64,000 bases of DNA from Ananas comosus (Eukaryota; Streptophyta; Magnoliopsida; Poales; Bromeliaceae), in the NCBI RefSeq assembly GCF_001540865.1, contig NC_033623.1, positions 6,809,751 through 6,873,750 on the forward strand, given 5' to 3'. Numbering within the stretch: the stretch's first letter is position 1; each line of letters starts with the position of its first letter. Below are positions 37,531-48,799 of the stretch, piece after piece. The position numbers and the translations under genes are program-made. The notes under the pieces were generated by a model. It did no database searches, was not told where the DNA came from, and was given only the letters and a program-made list of their open reading frames with translations.

Positions 37531-37988
37531 ATGAAAGATAGTAACTAATAAAAGATTTCTCTTCTTATTTTATTAATTCATGGGGGATTATCATGACTAT
37601 TAAAAATTTTGAATATACTATTTGCACCATTTATTTCTTAAACACATGACGATGTTTGGAATAATTAGCATCGGGTAATTTCATTTGTACCCCTTAAAAG
37701 ATTAGAAATAACATAAATAATATTACAAAATTGGTAATATAAAAGTAAACAAAAGAGAATGAGATAAGAAAATAGTTAATAAAGTTGAAGAATTATTTCA
37801 AAATAATTTATTGTTGAGAGAGCTCCTTATATTTGCTATGTTAGAGAAGATAGTTATATTTATTTAAAATTATTTCGTAATTTGTCAGTAGCATTTCATA
37901 ATTATTCTAAAATTAATTTTTATAACTAATTTTAAAGATTAAATTTTAAAATAACTATTCGCAGTATCGCAGGTCCTTAACTAATTTA

Positions 37989-38183
37989 TAATGACAGGGA
38001 AGAAAATTAGTTTGAATTAAAAAAATTTCAATTCTCCCGGTCCCAATAAATATAGAGAAAAAATAATTAAAATGAAAAAAAAATCTCCAACCCAACCCGA
38101 CCTGCACCTAGCTGGGGCCCACACCCATCCCCATCGCCTCCCCAGCTCCACGTGGCTTAAAACAACGGAGAATTCATTATATA
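37989..38183. repeat. Direct repeat copy 2
   Basis: Same order of blocks as 36492-36664, with about 20 extra bases in the C-rich part. A family 2 MITE is inserted just after its end. The two copies could be remnants of an element's ends or a segmental duplication. Confidence 0.8.
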
Positions 38184-38188
38184 AAAAA

Positions 38189-38542
38189 GAAAAAACTTCA
38201 AAAAACCCCATATGGTTTCATTCATTCTCACTTTAGTACCCTTTGATTTAAAGTGTATCAATTTGCACCCTGTGGTTTCGTTTTTATTTTTTCGGTAGCT
38301 TTTTCGTTAATATTTTATTAAATTATATACAAAAAACTTTAGATAACGATCTAGATTTATCAAATATTCATTTTAGTATTCTTTAATTTTAACTTTATCA
38401 TTGATTTAAGAAAAAAAATTAATAAAATTGATAAGAAAAAGAGAAAAAAGAAACTACGGGGGGCAAATTGATACATTTTAAATTACAGAGAGGCAAAGTA
38501 AGAAACTATGAAACCATAGGAGGTTTTTTTTGAAGTTTTTTC
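38189..38542. mobile_element. Mutator-like MITE, family 2 copy b
   Basis: Exact 9-bp duplication TATAAAAAA (38180-38188 and 38543-38551). Ends GAAAAAACTTCAAAAAACCC and, reversed, GAAAAAACTTCAAAAAAAAC. Homologous to 33490-34073. Confidence 0.85.
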
Positions 38543-41271
38543 TATAAAAAAAAATAAATTTGTCCATCCGTCGCATCAAGTCCAATGCACTGACAATTAA
38601 TTCAACCTTGCACACCACACTAATCATTTCTTTTGTTGACGTAAAGACAGATATGCTATCAAACTTTTCTAAACTTTGGATAAGCCGACACCAAGATTGA
38701 TTCGGAATATCGGACGTGATTGCAATCTATATGAATAAGCAGGATTTTATTGGAGTTTGCGTGACTTATTCCGTCAAAATTAATAAAATTTTAAATGGTT
38801 ATAACAAATTTGGAACAAATTATAAGGGTTAGGGACCTAATAGCAAAAATTAAAAAAAGAAAGTTGGAAACCAAAGTTTAAAAGAGTAAAGATTAGCAAT
38901 CAATGATGCAATTAGCCATTTTTATTTCACTAAAAAGTTCAAAGGATTAATTGAAAGAATAGTCCCCAGCCTTTAACCGATAATCAATTTGATCCCCAAC
39001 CCTTTTTTTTTCTCGAAGAAGGTTTTTAAACTTTATTATTTATTTTAACTAGTATAGGATTCGCCCTTTGCGGCGGATAGATAATATTTCATTATTAAAA
39101 TTTTAAAAATAAAAAATATATTAAAAAATATAAGACAAATTAAAAAATAGTCTTATATAAATTATAAAAAATAGTTTTTTAATTACTATTTTCTTAACTT
39201 TCAATATTTATAGAGTTGAATTATTTTAATAATTTTATTTAAAATTTTACTAAAACTTTATAGTTTTGATGGCATTCTTTAAGTAAATTTTTTAATTAAA
39301 AGTTAAAGTTGGAGGATTTATTTCAAATTAAAAAATAGGTGAGAGTATCTTTATCTTACTAANGGCTTCTTAGAATTTTATAACAACTATTTACTCGTAT
39401 TATGTGTATCATCGATTACTAACCAAATTAAAAAAGCCAAAGTTTGTACAGTTAACAATTCTGTAATTGAGATTTTTCCATTTGGTTAGTGATCAACGTT
39501 GTATATCTTTCGGTTGAATAGTTCTTGTACGAGACAGACTCTATGTGTATTATTTGATAATATACCAGAGTAAGTTTTTTGAATCTATACATTATCGTAA
39601 TTACAAATTCACGTACAGTGTACGGTGTAATTCGATTATTCATGTAGATTATGTTTTCATATGAGTTGATCCTATATTGACCTTGTATGGCGCTCCTCGA
39701 GCAGTAAGCGCCCGAGGCGATGATCCCGAAGCAGCTGACGCCGCTAGCTGCGGGAAACGAGGAGCTCGACAATGGATTATCTTCAACGTACGGTCGTTTT
39801 ATCTTATTTTTATCGAAGTTTCGTCCTTTTTGTTTTTTTCTTCTTCTTCTGAACGATATATAATTGTACTTCTTATATTTGACCATCCAAGGTTGTTTCT
39901 CAAGTCACATTCAAGGTTTCTATTTCTTAACGAGATTCCTGGTTTTTAACCGATAGATAAGGAAGTCTAATCACTTTCTATGGATCTTTTTAATTAATAA
40001 AGTAAGATTATATTTACAGCGTAGTGGGTTGTTTTTGAATAGTAATGTGTTCTTTTGATAATATAATTGTGATAACGATCTTCAACTATTGAGTTATGAG
40101 TTGGTTTTTAGAGATAATAACGTAAAATTTTTGTCTAGTACTTGTATATTTCAAGAACTTATTGTGTCATAGCGTTAAGATATCCATTCTTAAATAGTAT
40201 GAAGATTGTAATAGTTGTTGTTGGTTTCATTGAGTGACCTTTCAGATGCTTTTATAGCCGGATAAATCCGGGTATAACACTACTAGGTTATTAATCTTTG
40301 ATCCAGAGTGACCTTATAGAGGATTTTTTCACATAAATCCATGGGTTCACAGCCAATACTCTAGTCTTTAAGCCCGAGGACATATACTAATTTACTTACC
40401 AAGTACAAGGATCCAAGATTAATCGTATACATATCCTTATTTTTTTGGAGTTCCTGTTACCTCAGACGTTTATTTTATTTTGGAGTTTTTCTTTTCATTT
40501 AGATGTTGTAAAGATTCCTCAAGAGGTACTGTAGTGTTACTCATGTATTGAATTTTTTTGTGCTGGATCCCTGAAGCTTCTTGCAAACGTAATAGAGTAA
40601 ACAGTTGTGTTCTATATAGGTAGTAATCTTCTATCTTAAATTATGACTGTAGGAAGAATTTGTGTTATAGATTGTTGATGTTGATCTGTTTTTACATGTC
40701 TACATGACTTAATACTTTACAATTGCTTTGTTTATTACTTTTATTTATAAGTCATTAAGGGTTATATTTTAGTATTTGAAAGTAATACTAAGTAAATTTT
40801 TTTAATTGTACAGGAATGCGCAAGACAAATCGACTTTTGGAGAATATTTTAATTGTGCAGGAAGAGGCAAGACAAATCGACTTTTGCAGGATTAAGTTTC
40901 TTCGGGTCCATTTCTTTTTGTTTAGAGATTTCGAAATGGGCATGACTAGAAAACTGCTTATTTTAAAGATGCATATGACATCGATCTTTATGTTTTGAGA
41001 GTTATTACTTGATGTGAATTTGTTATAACATATATTTGATTTTGTGGTTGTTGGAAAAATGTTTTGTACAAACTGTTATATTTTGGATATGTACAATGCA
41101 TTTTTCATGTATGGTTTAGAATCTGGCTAGTACAAGTTATGTTCTTTTTGTAGTTTCTTATTATTTATGTAATGCTCTTGTATAGAAAGTATAATGTTTA
41201 ATTCAATGTATCTTATAATACATACTTTTTGTGAGGAATTTCAGAAAATGGCTACAAAAGATCGACATTAA

Positions 41272-41925
41272 CACTAGCAATTTTTATATGACCAAAAAAC
41301 TATTGTTGCCACAGTAGTAATAACTTTTTGTGACAAAATATAAAGTTTGGACACAAATATGCATATTTTTGTTACGATTTTTAATATTCCTCACAAAAAG
41401 TCATTAAACTATTAGAATTATTGTAATATGAAACACTATTGTGACGAACTAAATGGCCACAAAAGTTTAAAATATTTTATGGCGATTTATTTTCTCCGTT
41501 AATAACTATTATTTCACAATGTGTAAAATGGTATCTGCGACGAATATTTTCGTCACAAATAACAAATTGTTTTGTGGCGAATTTTATTTCCTCACAATAA
41601 TTACTGTTTTTTTACAACATATAAAACAGTATCTGCGACGAACATTTTCGTCACAAATAATAACTTGTTTTGTGGCGAATGTTTTTTCCTCACAATAATT
41701 ACTATTTTTTCACAATATATAAAAGAGCATCTGCGACGAACATTTTCGTCACAAATAATAATATATTTTGTGGCGAAGATTTTTTCCTCACAATAATTTT
41801 TAACAGCGGGGTTATTATGGCGACGCTGTGGCGGAATAAATTTGGCCACAAAAACGTTTTTGTGGCGAAATATGTACTTTTTGTGGCGAAAATGTGCTCC
41901 ACAAAATGTTATATTTCTTGTAGTG
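41272..41925. mobile_element. Probable CACTA-like element
   Basis: The right end reads TTTCTTGTAGTG, the reverse of the classic CACTACAAGAAA terminus. Subterminal copies of gcgacgaa..ttcgtcacaa are abundant. The left end is only a guess (CACTAGCAA), and the flanks TAA and CTT do not match. Confidence 0.45.
41515..41808. repeat. Three tandem 98-bp repeats
   Basis: Units start at 41515, 41613 and 41711. Each carries tatctgcgacgaa or catctgcgacgaa, then ttttcgtcacaaataa, then ttgtggcga. The gacgaa..ttcgtc core is a small palindrome. Confidence 0.9.
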
Positions 41926-42246
41926 CTTCAAATGTTTGATGGTGCATGTTTCTATTGTGGCTAGAAATTTTCTTTTCCACGCCTTAACTTTTATCTTCTA
42001 GATGGTTGACAAGTTGAATTTGATTGTGTAGATTGATTATATATATTTGGATTAATTTTTTTCAATCTTGATATGAACTCCTAATTGTATTATTTAGCAA
42101 ATAAATAATTCTTAATTTGCTATAACTTTCTATGACTCACCTTATGTATTTATTTAAAAAATTCATAAAAATATAACTTATTATTATTTTATATTTTTTT
42201 TCTCATATTATCTATCTGCTGCATCGCGCGGGTCACTACTCTAGTT

Positions 42247-44094
42247 AGTTTTAAAATCTCTATTAAAGAATGTTGAGTAGGTGGCACATTGTACATAAAT
42301 ACATCTGGGTGCAGATTATGCTTAGTACAGTGCACATATAATTTCAAAAGAGATAGCCAAATAAAATAAATGATTGTTTTGGCAAGACTTTTACATCTAT
42401 ACCTTTTTAACATATATGAAGCTGGATATACGAATTTTTTTGATAAAGGCACGAGTCGAAATTGGAAACTCCATTTTAAAGAGATCAACCTAAATAATAA
42501 CCACTACACTAAACTAATTGTTATTCTCGTGAAGCCGCGAGATACTAAGGTGTGAAAAGTTTTTTTCTTTTATTTTAGGAAAAAGGTGCGAGGGATAAGG
42601 GTAAGGTGATTTATTTTTTTTGTCAGAGATAAATATATAACAGGCTATCCGTCTCGTTTATTTTATTTTAAAATAAATTTAAATAAAAATAAAAATTAAT
42701 GAATATTCACATGTGAAATTTTAAGTACCAGCTATCAAACCCTTTATGACTTGCCGTAGGATGAGTGGGTGATAAGACAGTTTTGCTGGGAGTTGGTTTT
42801 TGTTGTCTCTGCGTGCTGAAATACGGAAGTTGAACAGATGCTGCAACCGGCGGCATTGACACCTCATGTGCTCCCACGTTGTCGGCCTCCAAATCCCCCA
42901 CGGCTGGCCAGATCTCACGCCTAAAATTACAAAAGTACCCCTTGTGTTTTGTCCCGTCTCGGTGAGTACTTGTTTGAACATCGTCTTAGTCTCAGTGGCT
43001 GTGTTTGCTTTTTACGTAAAGTGAGTACTAAATATTCTTTTTGATCTGATTTTACAATTTTATCTTCGGTGAAAACTCAATACTCCCGAAAATATATTTC
43101 GATCCGTACAAATCAATATTAATTATGAAAAAAAAAAGAAGATAGTAATCCGCCTCTTATACCTCGACTTTTTGACACGCAAATGGAAAAACTTAAAAAA
43201 CGTTCAGATACACAATTATAGGAACAAACTTTCAAAGAAAGATAATTTTTATCTAAATTCTATTTAGTTCGAAAGTCTATTTAAACCTAAATTTCACCGT
43301 CAGTAAAATCTAAAAGTTTTGAAGGCAATAAGATAAAAAGATATTTCATTTAAATTCAGTTCGACTAGTTGGTTCGTGAATCAATATTTTTAACAGGGAC
43401 GAATCAATTTGGATGACTAAAATATTATGTTGAATCGTTCAAACCACAGTTCGACCAATAAATGGAAGAACTGTTCTGGTATTTGCGGAATTGGCCAGAT
43501 GGTTTTTGTTTTTTCCTTGTAGATTTTTGGTTGGATGGTCCAAATATTAGGAGCTTGATTGGTTCTTTCATTTTAGACTATAAAATCGATATGGAATTCA
43601 TTGATTCCGACAAATGTTATTTACTTTACAAAAATCAGATTTTGACTTCGGTTCCACCCTAAAATTGGAATCGCCCAATCCATTTATGGCCCAGTCTGGC
43701 TTTGAATTTCGAATCGGCCCCGTCCAAAATTAATACCACTCAAATCCTTCTCTCATATATACTACCTACTCCTTTTCCTTCATCACTCTCCTCTCTTTTA
43801 ACCAAATTCCTCTCGCATAAATTTAAATTTTCATTCACATTTCTATTCCAATAATGAGTTAATCAAACATTTTTCACTGACGCGTCATTTTATTTTTCAT
43901 TCTAACGCAATCCATTTTTTTTTTATAACTATTCTCATCATGAACCAAACATGCATGCTTTGAGAGAATGAGTTTTGAAAAGTTACCCTGATAAAATTTT
44001 CATTTCTTTTACATTTTATTATTTTATAATAAATTGGAAATATATTTTGACTTATTTTAATATATTAAACTAACAATTAATAGTTTATGACACT
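42247..44094. other. Spacer, no gene recognised
   Basis: AT-rich except for 42720-42970, where the minus strand has an open frame of 64 to 86 codons with ordinary composition and no known domain. It could be a gene fragment; I cannot support an assignment. Confidence 0.5.
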
Positions 44095-44099
44095 CTGCT

Positions 44100-44278
44100 T
44101 GTCAAAGAATATGGTTATTTTTTGAATTACTTTCCATGTATAGAATTTCCATATATTGTATTTCCATTCTTTTGTTAATTGTATATTATAAATCAAGATG
44201 AATAATATTGTTCAGTAGAATAGATCTGAACTTTACAATATCTCTTCTCAAATTTCTACTCTTTGAATAAAGTTCACA
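44100..44278 (+). repeat. Copia 5' LTR
   Basis: TGTCAAAGAATATGG to AAAGTTCACA, 179 bp. Contains the additional 17 bases at 44161-44177 relative to the 3' LTR. Confidence 0.95.
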
Positions 44279-44290
44279 TGGTATCAGAGA
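44279..44290 (+). other. Copia primer-binding site
   Basis: TGGTATCAGAGA directly abuts the 5' LTR end: the complement of the plant initiator Met-tRNA, as is typical of copia elements. Confidence 0.93.
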
Positions 44291-44398
44291 AAGGTTTATC
44301 CTTCGCATTTTGCTATTGTATTTTGCCTTGGTAAGCAATAGCATATTCAGTGCAGATTCTGCACGTATTGATTGTTGAGTTCTCGAAGGCCGTAGCAA

Positions 44399-47300
44399 AT
44401 GGCATCGACTCCACCTAGCGGAGGTAGTGCTGTAACCATGGGAGAAGTTCAAGGTACGCCTGGAAATCCACCTAGCAGAGGTAGTGTTGTAACCATGCGA
44501 GAAGTTCAAGGTACGCCTGAAAATCCATGCTTGCAAATCACACCCTTCAAATTAAATGGAAACAATTTCTTGCCATGGTCTCAATCAGCTACACTTTTTT
44601 TGAGTGGAAAATTCAAACTTGGCTACGTGAATGGTAAAATTCAAGAACCTCCCATTGATGAAACAAAATATGATGAATGGAAATCAAATAATGATTTGGT
44701 TATGTCATGGTTATTTAATTCCATGGAATCTCATGTCAGAGATGGTCTTCTTTTTCTTAAAACTGCTCATGAAGTTTGGAAGACATTAAGTGAAATATAC
44801 TCTGAAAAAAATAACATTGCCCGTGCTTATCAGTTAAAACAGGAAATTGCGCATTTTCGCAAAGGAGATAAGACATTTAACGAATATCTTGGGACCCTTC
44901 GTGGTATGTGGCAAGAACTAAGTTATTATGTTCCCATTTCCACTGATCCCCAAGTTATTCGAAAAAGGATTGAACAAGATCAAATTTTTGAAATGCTCGC
45001 GGGACTTGACTCTGATTATGAAGCAATTCGAAGTCAGATCCTTATGCAATCTGAACTACCTTCTCTCAATGATGTGTGCGCACTTCTCCAAAGAGAAGAA
45101 AAGAGAAGAGCTGTTATGAAGCCGACTGAGCAATCTAATATGGAGCACTCAGCCTTTTTTTCCAACACCGCTACTAATAGAGGTCGTGGAGACCGTGGAC
45201 GCGGCCGTGGCAGAGGACGTGGATTTGGTGATCGCCCTCGATGTTCTCATTGTAACAAATTGGGTCATGTGAAAGAAAGGTGTTGGGAATTATATGGTCG
45301 TCCTACGGAGCTACCGGAGGCCAACGTTGCTAATGCTTCAAAGGAATCAAATGTTCCGACATCATTGGAGAAATTAGCTGAACTTCTTGATGCATACACA
45401 AAGCAAAAGTCATCCTCTGCACATGTTTCACTTCACTCAGAAATAGGTAAGACTGCCTCAGCACATCTAGTAGAGTCATCTCCAGCAACATGGATTGTTG
45501 ACACCGGTGCAACAGACCATATGACAGGAACCTCTAAAAATCTTTCTTCTATGCAACCAGCTCTCGGTAAGAATTTTGTAACCTTAGCCGATGGTTCACA
45601 TGCTCCAATTCATGGAATTGGATGTGTTGATGCATCTCCTTCTATCAACTTATCATCTGTTTTATTTGTTCCATCATTTCCTTCTAACTTGCTATCTGTT
45701 AGCAAGTTAACAAAATCTCACAACTGTTCGGTAACCTTTTACCCTCATCACTGTGTTTTTCAGAACTTGACAACGAGGAAGACGATTGGTGAGGGGCGTG
45801 AAAAGGATGGACTTTACTTACTGGATCAAAGTGCTTATGCTCTAATTAGTCATAATGAAGATAATCATGAAGATACATGGCACTCTCGATTAGGTCACCC
45901 ATCTGATCGCATTCTTCGTGTTATTTTTCCTAGCCTAAAATCTTCATTTAATAATTGTGAAACTTGTTTCTTTTCTAAGCAACATCGTTTACCTTATCAT
46001 AGAAGTGATAGTAAATGTGATTCCCCTTTTCATTTAATTCACTCGGATGTTTGGGGTTATGCACCTGTTGACTCATATTCTGGTCATAAGTATTTCATTA
46101 GCTTTATTGATGATTATTCACGTATGCTTTGGGTGTACCTATTGAAATCGAAAGGTGAAGTTTTTGATGCTTTCAAAACTTTTCATAAAATGGTTATAAC
46201 TCAGTTTGATGCAAAAATTAAGATTTTTAGATCTGATAATGGAACTGAATATATGAACAAAACTTTTAGTAGTTACTTACGTGAAAATGGTATTTTGCAT
46301 CAAACGACATGCCCTGGTAGTTCACAACAAAATGGCATCGCTGAACGCAAAAATCGACACATTTTGGAAGTAGCAAGATCTTTACTCTTTCAAATGAATG
46401 TTCCAAAGATTTTTTGGTCTGATGCTGTTTTGACAGCCTGTTACATTATAAATAGATTGCCAACTGTTGTGCTTAAAGATATTTCTCCAATTGAATGCTT
46501 AACTAATAAAAAACCATCAGTTGCTCATCTTCGTGTTTTTGGGTGCTCATGCTTTGTTCATGTCTCTGAACATCATAGAGATAAACTTGATCATAAATCC
46601 ATCAAATGCATTTTTCTTGGTTATTCTGCAACTCAAAAAGGTTTTAAATGTTATGATCCCAAAAGAAAGAAAACTCATATTTCTCGTGACGTACAATTTT
46701 CCGAGTCCACCCCTTATTATGTTGACAAGCAAGATAGTTCCTTTAATTCTGCTACATCTCAGGGGGAGTCGTTAAATTATTCCGAATATTTTCCTTTATA
46801 CTCTAGTTTAGAAACATCTAACAATCATTCTGCTGCTCCCAATTTCGAAGATCATGATTCTTCTAGATTATCTCTACCTCACATTGACAATCAAAGCATA
46901 AATACTGATCAAGCAAGTCAGAGCTCACCAAAATCACCTCCTCACCAGCCGGCATCCTTGGAGTTGGGCTCTGATGGCAATTCCAATTCAGGTAGTCAAA
47001 GTCCTTTAGTTCTGGAACATGATTCTTTGCCTATTGCTCTACGTAAGGGAAAACGAAATGCACCTAAAGTTACCTATCCTATTGAAAATTATATTTCCTA
47101 TCATACTTATTCTAACAAATTCAAATCCTTTGTTGCATCCATTGATGGAAATAATGAACCTACTAGTTATGCAGAGGCAATTACTCAACCTGAGTGGAGA
47201 AAAGCAATGAAAGAGGAGCTGAATGCTCTTGAAAAAAATCATACATGGGACTTAGCCTTGCTCCCTAAGGGTAAAAAACCTGTTGGTTGCCGATGGGTTT

Positions 47301-48688
47301 ATAAAATTAAGTATCATCCGGATGGGCGTATTGAACGCTACAAGGCACGTCTTGTAGCCAAGGGATTCACTCAGATATATGGTGTTGACTATAAGGAAAC
47401 TTTTGCACCTGTAGCAAAAATGAGTTCGGTTAGAGTGCTTCTTTCAGTTGCCATTAATTTAGATTGGCCTCTTTACCAACTCGACGTAAAAAATGCTTTT
47501 TTGTATGGAGAACTACAAGAAGAAGTCTACATGTCAATACCTCCCGGACATCCAAGAGAGGGGGAGCGAGACTTAGTTTGCCGATTAAGAAAATCAATTT
47601 ACGGATTAAAGCAATCTCCAAGAGCATGGTTTGAAAAATTAAGTTCAACTATAACAAGTATTGGCTTTGTAAGAAATTCTGCTGATTATTCAATGTTTGT
47701 TAAGAAGGAAGGGACGAGCACGACCATTATACTTGTTTACGTGGATGATATCATTCTCACAGGTGATAATCAAAAGGTAATAGAGGATGTTAAGAAATGG
47801 TTAAAAATTATGTTTGATATCAAGGACCTTGGCGAATTGAGATACTTCCTTGGCATCGAAGTCGCAAGATCAAAGAAAGGAATTTTTCTCTCTCAAAGGA
47901 AGTACACTTTGGACTTACTAAAAGAAACAGGTAAACTTGCTTCTAAACCCTTAGGGACTCCTGTTGATATTCATCCTGACCTTAAAAAGGGCGAGTTGAT
48001 TGACAATGTTGGATTGTATCAAAGGCTTGTTGGACGTTTGATTTATCTAACAATCACTAGACCCGATATCTCTTATGCTGTCAGCTTAGTTAGTAAATTC
48101 ATGCATTCTCCTCAAACATCACACATGAATTCTGTGAATAGAATACTACGTTACTTAAAATCTGATCCAGGAAAAGGAATTTTGATGCGAAAGAATGGCA
48201 ATTTAAATATTGTGGGCTACTCAGATGCTGATTGGGCAGGTTGTCCGATTGATAGGCATTCTACTACAGGATATTGCACTCTACTTGGTGGTAACTTGGT
48301 AACCTGGAAAAGTAAAAAACAGAATGTTGTTTCTCGTTCAAGTGCAGAAGCGGAATACAGAGCCATGGCATCAACAGCTTGTGAGTTAGTATGGTTGAAA
48401 GCTTTATTGAAGGATATGGGATTCAATCATGATGGTCCGATTCAGATGAAATGTGATAATCAAGCTGCTATACATATTTCTACAAATCCTGTTTTTCATG
48501 AAAGAACAAAGCACATCGAGGTAGACTGCCACTTTGTACGCGAAAAGGTACAAGCAAAAGTGATTTCTACTCCATACGTTGCCTCTGAAGATCAATTGGC
48601 TGATATGTTTACCAAGGCTGTTGGGAAAAATCGGTTGCAGAATCTGTTGATCAAGTTGGGCGTGATAAATATCCACGCGCCAACTTGA
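44399..48688 (+). CDS. Copia gag-pol polyprotein, intact
   Basis: 1429 residues in one frame; ATG at 44399, the first after the PBS, and stop at 48686-48688. In order: a gag domain (about 45-240, with PFKLNGNNFLPWSQ), an RG-rich linker (about 260-275), a CCHC zinc knuckle CSHCNKLGHVKERC (about 281-294), an aspartic protease with DTGATDH (from 368), the integrase HHCC region (HSRLGHP..CETC), and an integrase core with D550, D613 and E649 (35 residues between the last two). RT follows with LPLYQLDV-type motif B and YVDD at 1114-1117, then RNase H with SDADWAG (about 1274), SSAEAEYRA and CDNQAAI. The start carries a tandem 57-bp (19-residue) duplication at about 44411-44524. All catalytic residues I can check are intact. 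Confidence 0.96.
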   Translation: MASTPPSGGSAVTMGEVQGTPGNPPSRGSVVTMREVQGTPENPCLQITPFKLNGNNFLPWSQSATLFLSGKFKLGYVNGKIQEPPIDETKYDEWKSNNDLVMSWLFNSMESHVRDGLLFLKTAHEVWKTLSEIYSEKNNIARAYQLKQEIAHFRKGDKTFNEYLGTLRGMWQELSYYVPISTDPQVIRKRIEQDQIFEMLAGLDSDYEAIRSQILMQSELPSLNDVCALLQREEKRRAVMKPTEQSNMEHSAFFSNTATNRGRGDRGRGRGRGRGFGDRPRCSHCNKLGHVKERCWELYGRPTELPEANVANASKESNVPTSLEKLAELLDAYTKQKSSSAHVSLHSEIGKTASAHLVESSPATWIVDTGATDHMTGTSKNLSSMQPALGKNFVTLADGSHAPIHGIGCVDASPSINLSSVLFVPSFPSNLLSVSKLTKSHNCSVTFYPHHCVFQNLTTRKTIGEGREKDGLYLLDQSAYALISHNEDNHEDTWHSRLGHPSDRILRVIFPSLKSSFNNCETCFFSKQHRLPYHRSDSKCDSPFHLIHSDVWGYAPVDSYSGHKYFISFIDDYSRMLWVYLLKSKGEVFDAFKTFHKMVITQFDAKIKIFRSDNGTEYMNKTFSSYLRENGILHQTTCPGSSQQNGIAERKNRHILEVARSLLFQMNVPKIFWSDAVLTACYIINRLPTVVLKDISPIECLTNKKPSVAHLRVFGCSCFVHVSEHHRDKLDHKSIKCIFLGYSATQKGFKCYDPKRKKTHISRDVQFSESTPYYVDKQDSSFNSATSQGESLNYSEYFPLYSSLETSNNHSAAPNFEDHDSSRLSLPHIDNQSINTDQASQSSPKSPPHQPASLELGSDGNSNSGSQSPLVLEHDSLPIALRKGKRNAPKVTYPIENYISYHTYSNKFKSFVASIDGNNEPTSYAEAITQPEWRKAMKEELNALEKNHTWDLALLPKGKKPVGCRWVYKIKYHPDGRIERYKARLVAKGFTQIYGVDYKETFAPVAKMSSVRVLLSVAINLDWPLYQLDVKNAFLYGELQEEVYMSIPPGHPREGERDLVCRLRKSIYGLKQSPRAWFEKLSSTITSIGFVRNSADYSMFVKKEGTSTTIILVYVDDIILTGDNQKVIEDVKKWLKIMFDIKDLGELRYFLGIEVARSKKGIFLSQRKYTLDLLKETGKLASKPLGTPVDIHPDLKKGELIDNVGLYQRLVGRLIYLTITRPDISYAVSLVSKFMHSPQTSHMNSVNRILRYLKSDPGKGILMRKNGNLNIVGYSDADWAGCPIDRHSTTGYCTLLGGNLVTWKSKKQNVVSRSSAEAEYRAMASTACELVWLKALLKDMGFNHDGPIQMKCDNQAAIHISTNPVFHERTKHIEVDCHFVREKVQAKVISTPYVASEDQLADMFTKAVGKNRLQNLLIKLGVINIHAPT

Positions 48689-48695
48689 GGGGGAG
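48687..48695 (+). other. Canonical copia polypurine tract, not adjacent to the present LTR
   Basis: GAGGGGGAG overlaps the gag-pol stop codon and is followed by TGTTAGAATTCC, the usual PPT/LTR junction of plant copia elements. Yet the LTR that matches the 5' copy starts 104 bases later. Confidence 0.7.
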
Positions 48696-48790
48696 TGTTA
48701 GAATTCCTGATTGATTGGTCACCATAGAAAGAAGATCCTGATTATTTGATCGCCGTAGAAGGAAGAAAAATATTTGATTGGCATATCACC

Positions 48791-48799
48791 AAGGAAGAA
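48791..48799 (+). other. Second purine tract used as PPT (inferred)
   Basis: AAGGAAGAA directly precedes the TG of the 3' LTR. It is the third copy of a purine-rich segment in 48705-48799 (tagaaagaaga, tagaaggaagaa, caaggaagaa), each ending a repeat of about 32 bases. Confidence 0.55.

Larger units (their letters stand above)
39049..42244. mobile_element. Block bounded by two opposed Helitron-like 3' ends
   Basis: The left boundary, read on the minus strand, ends ..ATCCGCCGCAAAGGGCGAAT CCTATACTAG; the right boundary, on the plus strand, ends ATCTGCTGCATCGCGCGGGT CACTACTCTAG then T. The two ends match over about 40 bases as an inverted pair. A GC-richer patch at 39680-39780 could be captured gene sequence, but no family is recognised. 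The interior also has a CACTA-like segment. One N at 39363. Confidence 0.45.

Noticed and set aside
42707..42981. Minus-strand open frame of 64-86 codons with normal composition
   Set aside because: No recognised domain, no clear splice or promoter context; kept only as a note in the spacer.
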